From Phycisphaerae bacterium (GTDB lineage: Bacteria > Planctomycetota > Phycisphaerae > Sedimentisphaerales > Anaerobacaceae), in NCBI GenBank assembly GCA_012744475.1, contig JAAYBV010000058.1, positions 1 through 59,675 of the forward strand: a DNA stretch of 59,675 nucleotides. Direction: 5' to 3'. Positions 44,727 through 54,605 of this stretch are shown here, piece by piece. A program made the position numbers and the translations under genes. The notes beneath the pieces are model-generated. The model had not been told where the DNA came from and searched no databases. It saw only the letters and a program-made list of their open reading frames with translations. Positions within the stretch are counted from its first letter, which is position 1. Each line of letters opens with the position of its first letter.

Positions 44727-45327
44727 ATGTGCGCCTTTCAGCAAAGGGGAATCATCCGCTGATGACCATTGCCGCCTTGCACCGCGCATACCGGTAGCTT
44801 TGCAGCAACACTCATACAATGGAGATCGGCATGTAAAAGAAACCCACGAATTGGGGGCCTACCTGAGGCGTACTATATCCCCTCTTGTGGCGCTGTCAAG
44901 GAGATCATGTGACGCGATTGCCAGTTTTCGGGGGGTGGGCAAAAGGCTTCCTTGTGTCGGTAAAACGGGACTTTCAGGAGAACAAAATCCATTAGCAACA
45001 AAAAGGTGCAAAAATGGTGCGCGAAGATCTCATTATCCACAAGACCCCAACCGTCTTGAGCGAGCTTCTCGCTCCGATGCGGGCTCAGGTGGACCGGCAG
45101 CAGAAGCGCTTCCTGACCCAGGGCGATCACGGCATACGCTCGGAATCTGCGTGGAGCAATCACGACATGCCTCGGATTTAACAGAGCAACGGCGAGAACC
45201 CCCGGAACGTGCGTGCGGCGCGCATTTCTCACCTCCCGATGCGAGAGCCGCTTTGTGAACAGCAGCTCGGCATGAAGCCAGCCCACGGCGTGTCTTCCAG
45301 CGGCGAAGCCCTGCCGGCCGCCACAGG
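44727..45327. other. Intergenic region upstream of the sulfatase operon
   Basis: About 600 bp between the lipoprotein start and the end of the response-regulator gene. It should contain the operon promoter, but no clear -35/-10 pair was found. A 55-codon plus-strand frame at 45014-45181 has a possible ribosome-binding site (AAGGTG) but no recognisable motif, so it is not called as a gene. Confidence 0.4.
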
Positions 45328-46044
45328 CTATACTCTCATTATACCCATCTTCCGGTGGCTGATTTGATTGTGGAAACTACGTATTCTTCGCGGGTCAACG
45401 GCTCTCGGCGAATCCTGGAGCAGGCCCAGCCGGAGGCACTTTCTGACCAGATTCACCGTGCTTTCGACGTCGAGCTTGTGCAGGATGTGGCTGCGGTGCA
45501 CCTCGACCGTCCTGGCGGCGCGGCGAAGCCGCAGGGCGATCTCCTGGTTCGTGCAGCCCTGTAGCACGAGGTCGAGCACCTGCTGTTCTGCCGGCGACAA
45601 AGGACGCTTCCGCAGCGTGTCACTGCAAACCGATTCCTGAAGAGCGGCTTGAATAGACGATACCAGTGGTCTTGTTTCCCGCGGCCGCTCCAGGCAATCG
45701 GCGGCCCCGGCCCTCATGATGCGGACGGCCATTTCGATGTCGCCGTGATCCACCAGCACCACCACCGGCACCGACGGCTTGATCCGCCTGGCGCCGAGCA
45801 GAAGCTCAAGCCCCTCGACGCCCGGCCGCCGGGCGTTACTGATGAGCAGGTGACATTCGCAAGTCTTAAGGCCATCGAGACACTCGGCCGCACTGGCAAA
45901 CGGTGTGACTTCTGCGCCGAGTTGTCCAAGTGCGGACCGCACCGCTGCGGTACTCCTCTTCTCGCCATCGGCATAGAACACCTGCGTCGGCGAACGCCCA
46001 ACCTCGGCCTCCTGCCTGCGGCCTGCACCTTCCCTGTCTCGCAT
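45328..46044 (-). CDS. FixJ/NarL-type response regulator with degenerate receiver
   Basis: This encodes 238 residues from ATG 46044 (GTG 46059 is an alternative). The N-terminal ~120 residues have the receiver fold: VFYADGEKRS at the acidic pocket, LLISNARRPGVEGLELL, VPVVVLVDHGDIEMAVRIM and AADCLERP. The phospho-acceptor Asp is replaced by Asn70 and the conserved Lys by Arg120, and only one acid remains in the first pocket. The C-terminal LuxR-type helix-turn-helix is normal (LSPAEQQVLDLVLQGCTNQE, RTVEVHRSHILHKL). It likely acts without classical phosphorylation. As the nearest regulator, it may control the sulfatase operon downstream; no sensor kinase is present. Confidence 0.88.
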   Translation of the reverse strand: MRDREGAGRRQEAEVGRSPTQVFYADGEKRSTAAVRSALGQLGAEVTPFASAAECLDGLKTCECHLLISNARRPGVEGLELLLGARRIKPSVPVVVLVDHGDIEMAVRIMRAGAADCLERPRETRPLVSSIQAALQESVCSDTLRKRPLSPAEQQVLDLVLQGCTNQEIALRLRRAARTVEVHRSHILHKLDVESTVNLVRKCLRLGLLQDSPRAVDPRRIRSFHNQISHRKMGIMRV

Positions 46045-46202
46045 GTTCACATTTCCCACTTGCCGTCACCAGTGACCCGAGCCCAGCCGCCACGGGCTGG
46101 CCTTCACCGAGACCGGCCGATGTGTGCTGCGTGTTTGCAGTGTGCTCGTGAGAGCATACCTTCCCGAAGCCAACGCCTTACGGCGTCACTACGAACGAGG
46201 GA

Positions 46203-46262
46203 CTACGGGCGAACGACGCTGGTGTAGATGCGGACGTCGTCGATCAGGCCAGCTCGTGTTCG
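46203..46262 (-). pseudogene. LamG domain C-terminal remnant
   Basis: The minus strand reads GLIDDVRIYTSVVRP and then a stop at 46203-46205. This is the closing strand of LamG/concanavalin-like domains, as also seen in the intact protein at 52-54 kb. It lies about 20 nt beyond the stop of the FAD oxidoreductase, whose own C-terminus looks cut, so it may be the tail of that gene left after an internal deletion. Confidence 0.6.
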
Positions 46263-46284
46263 GCCGCCACAAACATGCAGACTG

Positions 46285-48129
46285 CTACCGCCCCGCCGCA
46301 TGATTGGAGATACCGATATGATCGCTCCTGGTTCTCAGTAGTCTGGCAGAATCCTGGTTGGGCTGATCCGAGCGTACTTGCCCTGTCCACTTTAGGATTT
46401 GCTGGTCGGATCGAAGACGCTGGTGGAGCTTGTCGCCGTCAACACGTTGCACCGGGACACTCTCATCAATTGCGTGAGCCGCAGCCGTGGCCGCCGACTG
46501 ACCCAACACCATGAAGACCGGCTCCATGCGAATGGAGCCGTAGGCGATGTGGGAAGCTGAGAGGCAGACGGGCACCAGCAGGTTCGCACACTCATTGGCC
46601 CTCGGAACGATGGCTCGATAGCTGATCGGATAGGGGGAGAAACCGCCGACCTCCACGTCGCCTTCGTTGCGCACGTGGCCGTTGGGGTCCACATACCGCT
46701 GGACGTTGTGGGAATCCATGCCGTAGGCAGCCAAACCGACCGGGTCATCCGCCTTCCGCGAACCCTGACAATGGTGTTGGGTCATGACATAGTCGCTGAC
46801 CATCCGCCGAGCCTCGCGGACATAGAGTTGATCCTGCCAGCCGTTCCCCTCGATGAACTCGTCCTTGCACATGCCCCAACGGGCTACCTCATGGCGGATC
46901 TGCTCAGGGACACGAGGGTGATTGGCCAACGTCCACATCAGACCCTGCTGGTAAAGGCGATGGCGCGCGACAATCCGCTCGCGCTCGTCATAGCTCGCCT
47001 CGGGATACTCGTAATTCTGCGCGATGAAGTCGGTCGAGAATGCCGTCCGGTTGTTGGTATCGGTCTTTCGATTGGGCATGGAGGAGTTGATCCAGGGCAT
47101 GCCCGACTCGCCCGCTTCGAAGTTCCGCAGCAGCAGTTCGTACCAGAGCGGGTCGTAGCCGTCCGGCTGGTGGAAGGGAATCCGGTTGTCCGGGTGATCC
47201 GTCAGGCACATCCGGAAGCAATAGGCCTGCACCCGCCGATCCCCGGCGCCCTCCGGGCCCGGTCCCTCCGAGTCAATGAACGGCAGCAGACCGCTCGCGG
47301 GATTGCCCTTCTCCACGTAGGGATCGACGCCGGGGACGAACTGGTGATACTTGGCATTGCCGGTCTGAACGCCGTTGAGCGTCTCCCCATAGACCGAATT
47401 CGCCTCGCGGCCGACCGTGTAGCGGACGTTCGCAGCCGCCATGAGATCACCTTCATAGGTGGCGTCGATGAACATCCGCCCGGCGAAGGTGCGTCCGGAC
47501 TCCATGCGAATCGAGAGAATTCGCCAGGGAATCGAGCGGGTCATCGCCACGCCGGAGCGGCGGTCCAGACGCTCGCCGCGGACAACCTCGACCTGGCGAT
47601 CCTGGACCCACGTCTCGTAGATCTTCAGCGCGACACTGGGTTCGAAGGTCCACATGGCGTCTTCGCCCGCGGCCGTGCGGGTCTGGCCGCTGTCCATGTA
47701 CTCCTCGCGTCGCTGCCAGGTCCACGCCGCCGGACGGCTGTAGTGCTCTCGGACGGCCTGATAGAACCGGCGGGCCAGACCGCCGATGGCCGCCTTGTTG
47801 CCGATATCGGTCTGCCCCAGCCCGCCGCTGGTAAGGCCGCCCAGTCGGTGCGTCGGCTCGATCAGCACCACCGATTTGCCCATCTTCCTCGCTTGGACGG
47901 CAGCCACGACTCCGGCAGAGGTTCCGCCGTAGACCACGATGTCATGTACCGTCTCGACACCCTGGTCCGAGACTGCCTTTGGCTTCTCCGCACGCACGGC
48001 AGACGCCAGCGTTGAAGAGCCCATGGACGCATTCACCGCCAGGGGCGCTGCGAGCAGGCTGAGGGATGCTGCCCCGAGAAGGCACGCCCACAACGAACGC
48101 ACCCTCGGTGATGAGAAAATCGCCATCAT
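46285..48129 (-). CDS. Secreted FAD-dependent oxidoreductase, C-terminus probably truncated
   Basis: This encodes 614 residues from ATG 48129 (AAAGGGAG upstream; ATG 48126 is equally possible). A signal peptide precedes the FAD dinucleotide-binding motif [20 protein letters not shown], then [32 protein letters not shown] and the C-terminal FAD contact [19 protein letters not shown]. It belongs to the FAD_oxidored group common in planctomycete glycan loci; the substrate is unknown. After DQQILKW (about 46390) the sequence becomes Arg/Ser-rich and unlike the family, which usually carries a further carbohydrate-binding domain. The catalytic domain is whole, so it may still function. Confidence 0.82.
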   Translation of the reverse strand: MMAIFSSPRVRSLWACLLGAASLSLLAAPLAVNASMGSSTLASAVRAEKPKAVSDQGVETVHDIVVYGGTSAGVVAAVQARKMGKSVVLIEPTHRLGGLTSGGLGQTDIGNKAAIGGLARRFYQAVREHYSRPAAWTWQRREEYMDSGQTRTAAGEDAMWTFEPSVALKIYETWVQDRQVEVVRGERLDRRSGVAMTRSIPWRILSIRMESGRTFAGRMFIDATYEGDLMAAANVRYTVGREANSVYGETLNGVQTGNAKYHQFVPGVDPYVEKGNPASGLLPFIDSEGPGPEGAGDRRVQAYCFRMCLTDHPDNRIPFHQPDGYDPLWYELLLRNFEAGESGMPWINSSMPNRKTDTNNRTAFSTDFIAQNYEYPEASYDERERIVARHRLYQQGLMWTLANHPRVPEQIRHEVARWGMCKDEFIEGNGWQDQLYVREARRMVSDYVMTQHHCQGSRKADDPVGLAAYGMDSHNVQRYVDPNGHVRNEGDVEVGGFSPYPISYRAIVPRANECANLLVPVCLSASHIAYGSIRMEPVFMVLGQSAATAAAHAIDESVPVQRVDGDKLHQRLRSDQQILKWTGQVRSDQPNQDSARLLRTRSDHIGISNHAAGR

Positions 48130-48171
48130 TCATCTCCCTTTATTGTGTCTGTGTCATTAAGGCGACCTCTG

Positions 48172-49419
48172 CTAAAGCGAATACTGCGGAATCTTCAGGG
48201 TTTCGCCATCTTTGGTGGCCGACAGATGGGCATAGTAGCCGGGCACAGTCATGTTCAACGCATCGATCACATCCACCGCCGGCTTTCGACCGCGGAGGAT
48301 CGCATCGATGAAGTCATCCCCAAGGTAGCCATGAGAACCGCCGTGTCCGCCTGGCGAGACATTTGGCGGCAGGGCGTATTTCTTGGTCTGCAACCCTTTG
48401 GCTTTCGCCTCCTCGAGTCGCTGCTGTCCTGCGGCATCGCCCACGAAACCGTCGGCCCGTCCGTTGTGCCAGTCGTATCCCGCATACTCGCCCCGTAGCC
48501 GGCCGGCTTCCAGGTACTCGCCCTGGGAACCGCAGATGATGATCCGGCAAAGGCCTCCTTCGCGAGTTCGGAATAGTCCGACTTCTGAATTGAACACGTT
48601 GCCAATCCCATTGGGCCGACGTCGGCTCTCATCGAAGGGCGCAGCTCCCTGACAACTCACATCCAGGAAGCTACCGTGGGTCACACCGATGTAGTAGGCC
48701 GTCGCATGGGTCGGATACCACATCGGTGCCCCGTTCTTGCGCCAGTCCTTATATGATCCCAGCGAAGGCGCTCCCAGGGTGTGGGGATGACAGTATTCCC
48801 CCTCACTGTAGACAATCTGTCCAAAGACATCAGCGGCGTACAGCTTCTCCATGGCGTACAAGTCGTCGTGGAAGGCGGAGGTTTCAAACATCGCATAGAC
48901 CAGACCCTTGTTCTTCCGAACACATTCCAGCAACCGCTCCGCATCTTCAATGTCGCCACGGAAGGCTGGGACCGCGGTGCACACGTGTTTGCCGTGATTG
49001 AGCACCTCGATACAATGCCGGGCATGCGACGGCGCGTCCGTGGCGACGAAAACGGCCTCGATGCGGTCGTCCTTCACCATCTCTTCCAGGGAAGGATACA
49101 TCTTGTCGCACCGGACCGCGTGGGCCAAGGCCGCACATCGGTCGGGGAACAGATCACTGACCGCCACGACCTCGACATTGGGATGATGCTGGAATTCGAA
49201 TTGCGCCGAAAACTGGCAGACACCATAACCGACCAACCCGACTCTGATCTTGCGCTCGCTGAAGCGTGACCAGGCCTTGGTCCGGTCGAAATCAGTGTGC
49301 GTCTGGTCAAATCCGGGAATGACTTCCGCACTGTGGACGCGACTCGTCAGGGCAGGGACTGCCGCCATCGCCGTGGCGGTGCCTCCCAAGAAGGAACGAC
49401 GGGTGATCTTCGCTGACAT
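48172..49419 (-). CDS. Tat-exported Gfo/Idh/MocA family protein with altered EKP motif
   Basis: This encodes 415 residues from ATG 49419 (AAGGAGA upstream). A twin-arginine signal (ITRRSFLGGTATAMAA) is followed by a Rossmann fold (KIRVGLVGYGVCQFS, VVAVSDLFPDRCAAL, EAVFVATDAPSHARHCIEVL). Where the family normally has GKHVxxEKP, this protein reads GKHVCTAVPAFRGD, so the lysine usually assisting hydride transfer is absent. The C-terminal sheet domain is present (SFLDVSCQGAAPFDE, GGHGGSHGYLGDDFIDAI). It may be a modified sugar oxidoreductase or a non-redox lyase-like enzyme in the periplasm. It follows the paralogue at 50.1 kb in divergent orientation and precedes the FAD oxidoreductase on the same strand, 42 nt apart. 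Confidence 0.88.
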   Translation of the reverse strand: MSAKITRRSFLGGTATAMAAVPALTSRVHSAEVIPGFDQTHTDFDRTKAWSRFSERKIRVGLVGYGVCQFSAQFEFQHHPNVEVVAVSDLFPDRCAALAHAVRCDKMYPSLEEMVKDDRIEAVFVATDAPSHARHCIEVLNHGKHVCTAVPAFRGDIEDAERLLECVRKNKGLVYAMFETSAFHDDLYAMEKLYAADVFGQIVYSEGEYCHPHTLGAPSLGSYKDWRKNGAPMWYPTHATAYYIGVTHGSFLDVSCQGAAPFDESRRRPNGIGNVFNSEVGLFRTREGGLCRIIICGSQGEYLEAGRLRGEYAGYDWHNGRADGFVGDAAGQQRLEEAKAKGLQTKKYALPPNVSPGGHGGSHGYLGDDFIDAILRGRKPAVDVIDALNMTVPGYYAHLSATKDGETLKIPQYSL

Positions 49420-49674
49420 GGTTCGGTCTCCTTTGTCGGATTTCACGTTTTGGCCTGTCGCGGCATAAGAACTCAGCGTGATGTTACTCCTTCGACATAC
49501 CTCTAATCAAGCCTGCTCCTTGCTGTACTCAATTTCGACCTGCATCCTCGTCCATCGCGTCTTCCCGAAAGGCCAGCACGAGACCGACAGTAATACTCAT
49601 ACGCTTCCGCCTGCCCTGCCCCACCGTTGCTTTGCCCTCCCCAACTTCGCATAGATTGTCATGATTCCAGACCC

Positions 49675-49730
49675 CCTGGCAGCAGCCAGGTGTTCCGCAG
49701 GGAAAGCAACGTGCGGAGCGGCTGCGGAAC
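49675..49730. repeat. 56-nt double-hairpin dispersed repeat, copy 1
   Basis: CCTGGC-AGCA-GCCAGG (49675-49690) is followed one base later by GTTCCGCAG ... CTGCGGAAC (49692-49700/49722-49730) around a 21-nt loop containing GGAAAGC. Similarity to copy 2 extends upstream over GTCATGATT. It lies in a 705-bp divergent intergenic region (49420-50124) in which I see no gene. Copies 2 and 3 are at 55199 and 56035. Confidence 0.85.
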
Positions 49731-50124
49731 CTGCTCACTGTCATCCATGGACGAGGCCTTGGTCTCTGCACGCTATCAAGTCGAATCTGTGGCGTCCGAT
49801 GGTGCTGTGTCTGACGGGCGCTAACGTGGAAGCCGTCCGTGCGCACGTAGATCTCGGCGGTAGGAACATCCGGGCAAGCCGCGTATGACAGCTGATCGGG
49901 CGCCAGATCTCTTCTCTATGGGGCCTTCCCTGGTGGCGATTCCGGCGGCAATTCCTGGAACTCGCTCGTGCTGTAATCGATCGGTTTCTGCACCCTACAC
50001 TTGAATTCCCCATGGCAATGGTGCTATATCTTTACTTGACGACAGCGGCACCGTCGTCAGGCAAGAAGGATATGGAAAACCGGGAGTAAGTTCAGGCCAC
50101 CTGAGTGCATTGCTTGGAGAGACA

Positions 50125-51495
50125 ATGAGGCCCAATAGACTGAGTTTGTCGCGTCGGGTTTTTCTCAAATCGTCAGCACTGGGCTTCACTACGGCCGCTT
50201 TGAGCGGGCCACTGGTGATGCGTGGCAGTGCCGCCGCGACAGACGCCAACAGCAAGGTGAATCTCGCGGTGGTCGGCTGCGGCGGGCAGGGTCGCAGCGA
50301 TATGTCCGAGCTGCTTTCCTGCGGCGTGAACCTGGTCGCCTTGTGCGATCCGGATGCGAGTCAGATCGAGAAGGCCCGCGAGACCGCGACCAAGAACGGC
50401 GGCAATCAGGCCAAAGGCTTTGAGGATTATCGCGAGCTGCTTGATAATGCGCCCACCTACGACGCTGTCCTGATCGCTACTCCCGATCACTGGCACGCAC
50501 CGCTCTGTCAGGCCTTCATGAGGGCCGGAAAGCACGTCTATTGCGAGAAACCGCTGACGCACAGCGTGGCCGAGGCCCGTGAGATTCGCGAATTGGCCCG
50601 CCGCAGCAAGGTCGTTACCCAGATGGGCAACCAAGGCAGTGCCAGCTCTTCGCTGCGCCGCTGCATCGAGGTCATTCAGGCCGGGGCCCTGGGCCAGATC
50701 CGGGAGATCTACGAGTGGGGTATTGGCTGTACCGCCCGCGAAGGCAGTGCAGAGGGCGAAGACCCCATTCCATCCGGCTTCAACTGGGACTTGTGGGTTG
50801 GTCCATCAGCTGTGCGTCCCTTTAAGAAGGATGTGTATCATCCGGTCGCATGGCGCGGCTGGTTCGACTTCGGTAATGGTGGCCTGGCCGATATCTGCTG
50901 CCACTCGATAAACTTGCCCATGCGGGCTTTGAACCTGGGCTATCCGGAGCGGCTCGTTCTAAACATGGATCGCTCCGGCCAGCAGCCACTCGACAAGCCC
51001 GCCGTGGAGTTTCATTTCCCAGCCCGTGGCAAGCTTGCACCTGTGAAACTGTACTGGCAAGGTAACGGAATGCCGCCGGCCGCAGTACTGGCGCCGGTCG
51101 TCGAGGTCCACAAGGAGAAGGACGGTGGCGTCCTGATCATCGGCGCGACGGGGTGCATCTACTCCAGTCACTGGAACACGGGCGCGCTGATCCGCCTCGA
51201 AGGCGAGCCGCGCCTCACGGACGTCCTGCGGCACCCCGCCACCAAGGACATTCCCCAGAGCCTGCCGCGCAGCAAGGGACACGGCCAGGAATGGATCGAC
51301 GCCTGTCGGGGCGAAGGCCGCACATTCTCCGACTTTGACATTGGCGGCAAGCTCACGGAAATTGGCCTGGCGGGGGTGCTTGCCATCCGCACCGGCAGAA
51401 ACCTGGACTGGGATGGTGAGACGATGGAGGCCAGGAACGCCCCCGAAGCGGCCCGCTTCGTTCGCACCGAGCATCGCAAGAAGTGGTTGGTCTGA
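50125..51495 (+). CDS. Tat-exported Gfo/Idh/MocA family oxidoreductase
   Basis: This encodes 456 residues from ATG 50125 (TTGGAGAG upstream). A twin-arginine signal (LSRRVFLKSSALGF) is followed by the Rossmann motif VNLAVVGCGGQGRSDM, VALCDPDASQIEKA, AVLIATPDHWHAPLCQAFM and an intact GKHVYCEKPLTHS. The C-terminal domain includes WDLWVGPSAVRPF, WRGWFDFGNGGLADICCHSI and EWIDACRGEGRTFSDF, typical of the large planctomycete expansion of these proteins. It is probably an NAD(P)- or tightly bound-cofactor sugar oxidoreductase acting after Tat export. It is divergent from its paralogue with the altered motif. Confidence 0.9.
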   Translation: MRPNRLSLSRRVFLKSSALGFTTAALSGPLVMRGSAAATDANSKVNLAVVGCGGQGRSDMSELLSCGVNLVALCDPDASQIEKARETATKNGGNQAKGFEDYRELLDNAPTYDAVLIATPDHWHAPLCQAFMRAGKHVYCEKPLTHSVAEAREIRELARRSKVVTQMGNQGSASSSLRRCIEVIQAGALGQIREIYEWGIGCTAREGSAEGEDPIPSGFNWDLWVGPSAVRPFKKDVYHPVAWRGWFDFGNGGLADICCHSINLPMRALNLGYPERLVLNMDRSGQQPLDKPAVEFHFPARGKLAPVKLYWQGNGMPPAAVLAPVVEVHKEKDGGVLIIGATGCIYSSHWNTGALIRLEGEPRLTDVLRHPATKDIPQSLPRSKGHGQEWIDACRGEGRTFSDFDIGGKLTEIGLAGVLAIRTGRNLDWDGETMEARNAPEAARFVRTEHRKKWLV

Positions 51496-51967
51496 TCGAA
51501 CACGGGAGTTGTACGCCGAAAGGCACAAACATCGCGCCATCGCAGGCGTATCGCACTACTGGACTCGCACAGTCGCTTGACGCAGCCTTTTGCCTGCCTC
51601 CCCTCGGCCCGTGAGCCTCTCGATCTGATGTTGCCTGTCAGGCGCCGACAGGGCCATAGACACCACGCAGCCACTGGCCCCCGTCCCCTGGTCCTACACA
51701 CTGCCCGTTTTGATGAGCGATGAAAACAGGTCTTGGCATCGCGAGGCGGTCCCATCACGGCGTGACACGCCCCAGACTGCGGCGCTCGTGGAGGCAGTGC
51801 GCTGAAAAGGGTTCTGGGCATCAGAAACACACCTCCAAGCGCACCCGAGGGCGGATGACTTCTTGTACAGTGCGGGGCATGTGTCCGTGCTCTGTATCGG
51901 CTCGTCTCTTCGGTAGGACAGACACTCAGCGGGTCTTCGCCGGGGTCGTGTCGCAATGTCCGAGCTT
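51496..51967. other. Intergenic region with no recognised feature
   Basis: 472 bp between the convergent ends of the Gfo/Idh/MocA gene and the glucoamylase-like gene. Open frames here lack starts, ribosome-binding sites and family motifs. No clear terminator hairpin with a U-tract was found. Confidence 0.5.
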
Positions 51968-54196
51968 CTACGGGTTCGTCCAGCCAATAGTGTCCAACAT
52001 CGGCTGGATTTCAGGATTGGCCATGAAGAGGTTCCAGCACAATTGGCTGCGATGGTTCTCGATCATGATGAGAATTGGCCCCTGGTCGATGGCCAAGCAG
52101 CCAGCCGCAAACCAGTTCTGAGTTGGATTGAAAGCATCAACGAAGCCGAACGGCCCCCATAAATCCCTGCCGTACATATGGTAGAGGTGCCTGAGCGTCG
52201 CCATGGACTCCTCGGGGACGTAGGGCATGGCGCTGAGCGCTGCTGTAGGAGCGATTGTGCCGTTGTCGTTGGTGGGGCAGTGGGCACTGTAGCCCCAGGG
52301 ATTCAGGCTGGCCGTCAGACCCCACACCAAGTCGCTGTAGCCGGCGTATCGCCGCGCGTTCTCCGTGCAGTAGGCACGGTGAATCAAGGAGATGTTCCGG
52401 CTGTTCTCAAAGTAGTTGCACAGGCCGTCGCTCTTGTCGCGCGGGTCGAAGCCGAGATGGCTGTAATGCGTAAAGAACAGCGGGCCTCCCTTTTCCGGGC
52501 CCACCCACTGCTTGTAGCCGTAATAGGTCTGGCCATTGGCGTAATCAGCGCTGCTCGCCCAGCCATTCCGATAGCATGAGGCTGGGATCGGGTGCGTCGG
52601 CGACGCGATGGCCAGGAGGTAGGTGATCATGCATTCGTTGTAGCCGCGAACAGGATGGTTCATCTGCCAGCCGTAGTCCGGCGACCAGTGCCAGTAAAGC
52701 ACCTCACTCCTCGGTGAGCGGAGATACCAGTCCCATTCCACCTGTTCCCACATCCGCGTGACTCTGTCGCGAATCTGCGTCTCGACCGGGTCGCTCGGAT
52801 CGTCAAAGTACCGCCGCGCGGCGAGCATACCCTGCACGAGGTAAGCCGTCTCAACGAGGTCCCCGCCGTTGTCGAAAGTGCCGAACGGGATCGTCTCGCC
52901 CGTCGCGCCGTCGATCCAGTGCGACCAGGCACCATGGAAACGAGAGGCCTTCTCCTCAAGAAAATCCAGTATCCGCAGGGTGCGATCGGCCGCAGCGCCC
53001 CGGGCGATGAATCCCCGCTCAGCGCCAATACAGAGGGCCATCAGGCCCATGCCCGTGCCGCCGCAGGCACACGTGTCGGAGTCGTGGCCGGATGCGTACC
53101 CTTCCCGCGTCAGCCCGCTGACCGGATGGCCGTAGTCCCAGAAGTAGCAGAAGACGGCCTGCTGGACGGAGGTGAGGAGTTCCTCGTCGGTCATCGCATA
53201 GGACGCGGCCGAGGCGATGTTCGACGGTTCCGATTCCCCTCCGTCGCGAATGGCTACGGACCGCACTTGATAGTGGTACGTCATGTCGTTGGCGCCGAAG
53301 AAGTCGCTGTAGACGCAGACCGTGTGCACTGCGTCGTTGAGCTTTATGAACGGTCCCTCCTCAGACTCGGCGCGGTAGACACTGTAGCCCTCCAAATTGG
53401 GGTCGGCGCTAAAAGTCCAGCGTAGATCGACTCTGCTGTCGTGTCCGGTAGCAGTCACATCGTTTGGAGCGGGCGGTGGCACCGGAGGATGGACGGGTAC
53501 GGTCTGAGCCAGCTCGGCGATCTCCCCGCCCGTCAGGCCCCGGTCGTACAGCCGCACGTCGTCGATGAGCCCGTTCCAATACCGGTGGCGCGCCTGCCCG
53601 TTCTCGCCGATGAGCACCCGTTGCCACTGGCTGTTCATCCGGCCGCGGGCCGATTGGGTGCCCACGCGGAGCCCGTCCTGATAGATGTACAGATTTGCGC
53701 CATCGTATACGCCCGCGATGTGGTGCCACTCGCCATCGTTGACGTTCCTGCTATAGACCTCTGGCCATCCCCCATCCATCAGGCCAAGGCAGAGAAACGC
53801 GACGCGATCGTCGTCACGCGTCCGGGCCAGGACCCAATCGTCCCCCTTGGTGACAATCGCATTCCAGTTTCGGTCGAATGCGCGGACCCGAATCCAGCAG
53901 GCCAAGGTAATCTGTTGGGTGAACGTGAGCGATGGATCATCCCCAAGGTCGATGTAGTCACCGTCGCCGTCAAGATCGAGGCACCAGCCGCGGTTCGGAT
54001 CGTTCAGCCAGGTGGGGTCACCGAAGAGAGTTCCATGGTTACCGCCGGTGCTGTCGAATGCGTTGGCGTCCAGTCGCCAGTGGCCGACCAGGTTGGGATC
54101 GACACCGGCCGTCGCCAACGCCAGACCGGCCGCGCCAACAAACAGTATCACCACTGGCATCATCCTATCTATGAAACTGGAGGTGTGCATTCCCAT
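51968..54196 (-). CDS. LamG-FnIII-glucoamylase-like (GH144-type) secreted protein
   Basis: This encodes 742 residues from ATG 54196 (GGGAG seven bases upstream). After a signal peptide (MMPVVILFVGAAGLALATAG) come a LamG domain (~35-230: GHWRLDANAFDSTGGNHGT, WHHIAGVYDGANLYIYQDG, RYWNGLIDDVRLYDRGL), a fibronectin III-like domain (~245-335: GYSVYRAESEEGPF), and an alpha/alpha-barrel of the glucoamylase-like/GH144 type (~340-742: CYFWDYGHPVSGLTRE, GGTGMGLMALCIGAERGF, GPLFFTHYSHLGFDPRD, WGLTASLNPWGYSAH). GH144 members are endo-beta-1,2-glucanases. Substrate here is inferred. LamG and FnIII probably serve binding and spacing. Confidence 0.88.
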   Translation of the reverse strand: MGMHTSSFIDRMMPVVILFVGAAGLALATAGVDPNLVGHWRLDANAFDSTGGNHGTLFGDPTWLNDPNRGWCLDLDGDGDYIDLGDDPSLTFTQQITLACWIRVRAFDRNWNAIVTKGDDWVLARTRDDDRVAFLCLGLMDGGWPEVYSRNVNDGEWHHIAGVYDGANLYIYQDGLRVGTQSARGRMNSQWQRVLIGENGQARHRYWNGLIDDVRLYDRGLTGGEIAELAQTVPVHPPVPPPAPNDVTATGHDSRVDLRWTFSADPNLEGYSVYRAESEEGPFIKLNDAVHTVCVYSDFFGANDMTYHYQVRSVAIRDGGESEPSNIASAASYAMTDEELLTSVQQAVFCYFWDYGHPVSGLTREGYASGHDSDTCACGGTGMGLMALCIGAERGFIARGAAADRTLRILDFLEEKASRFHGAWSHWIDGATGETIPFGTFDNGGDLVETAYLVQGMLAARRYFDDPSDPVETQIRDRVTRMWEQVEWDWYLRSPRSEVLYWHWSPDYGWQMNHPVRGYNECMITYLLAIASPTHPIPASCYRNGWASSADYANGQTYYGYKQWVGPEKGGPLFFTHYSHLGFDPRDKSDGLCNYFENSRNISLIHRAYCTENARRYAGYSDLVWGLTASLNPWGYSAHCPTNDNGTIAPTAALSAMPYVPEESMATLRHLYHMYGRDLWGPFGFVDAFNPTQNWFAAGCLAIDQGPILIMIENHRSQLCWNLFMANPEIQPMLDTIGWTNP

Positions 54197-54605
54197 CACT
54201 GTTCTCCCGTACCGTGTACGCGACCATGATCTGGCGCATGCTTGGCAAGCCCACTGGCCATCTTACCAGGGTCCATCTTGCCCGACAAGAGTTGCCCGCA
54301 CGCTCAGTGCACCTACTCTGTACAAGTCGTGGCTGGCGAGGTTGTCATCTGTCTGGAGCACGGCCGCCTGCAACCCTCTATGGAGTCCACAGGCCCCTGC
54401 GTATAGTCTCGCTTCCTCTCCCTCCGCACCGCAGAGGCTTCTTCCTGCCGGTTGCCGCAGTATGCAGTGGGTTCGTCGTCTTGTACGACTTGGCGGCACG
54501 TGCCAAGATAGGTAGAATGGCCCCACGTTGAAGCAAGTATTTGTCTCGATCACTCTCCCATGAAGCACCAGCAGGTCCAAAGCTCCTTTGGGAAAGGCTA
54601 CGAGG
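54197..54605. other. Intergenic region with no recognised feature
   Basis: 409 bp between the divergent starts of the GH144-type gene and the small hypothetical gene. It must include both promoters, but I found no good consensus pair and no convincing open frame. Confidence 0.45.

Noticed and set aside
45014-45181. 55-codon plus-strand frame MVREDLIIHKTPTVLSELLA...
   Set aside because: A weak ribosome-binding site exists, but the length is within chance and no family is recognisable.
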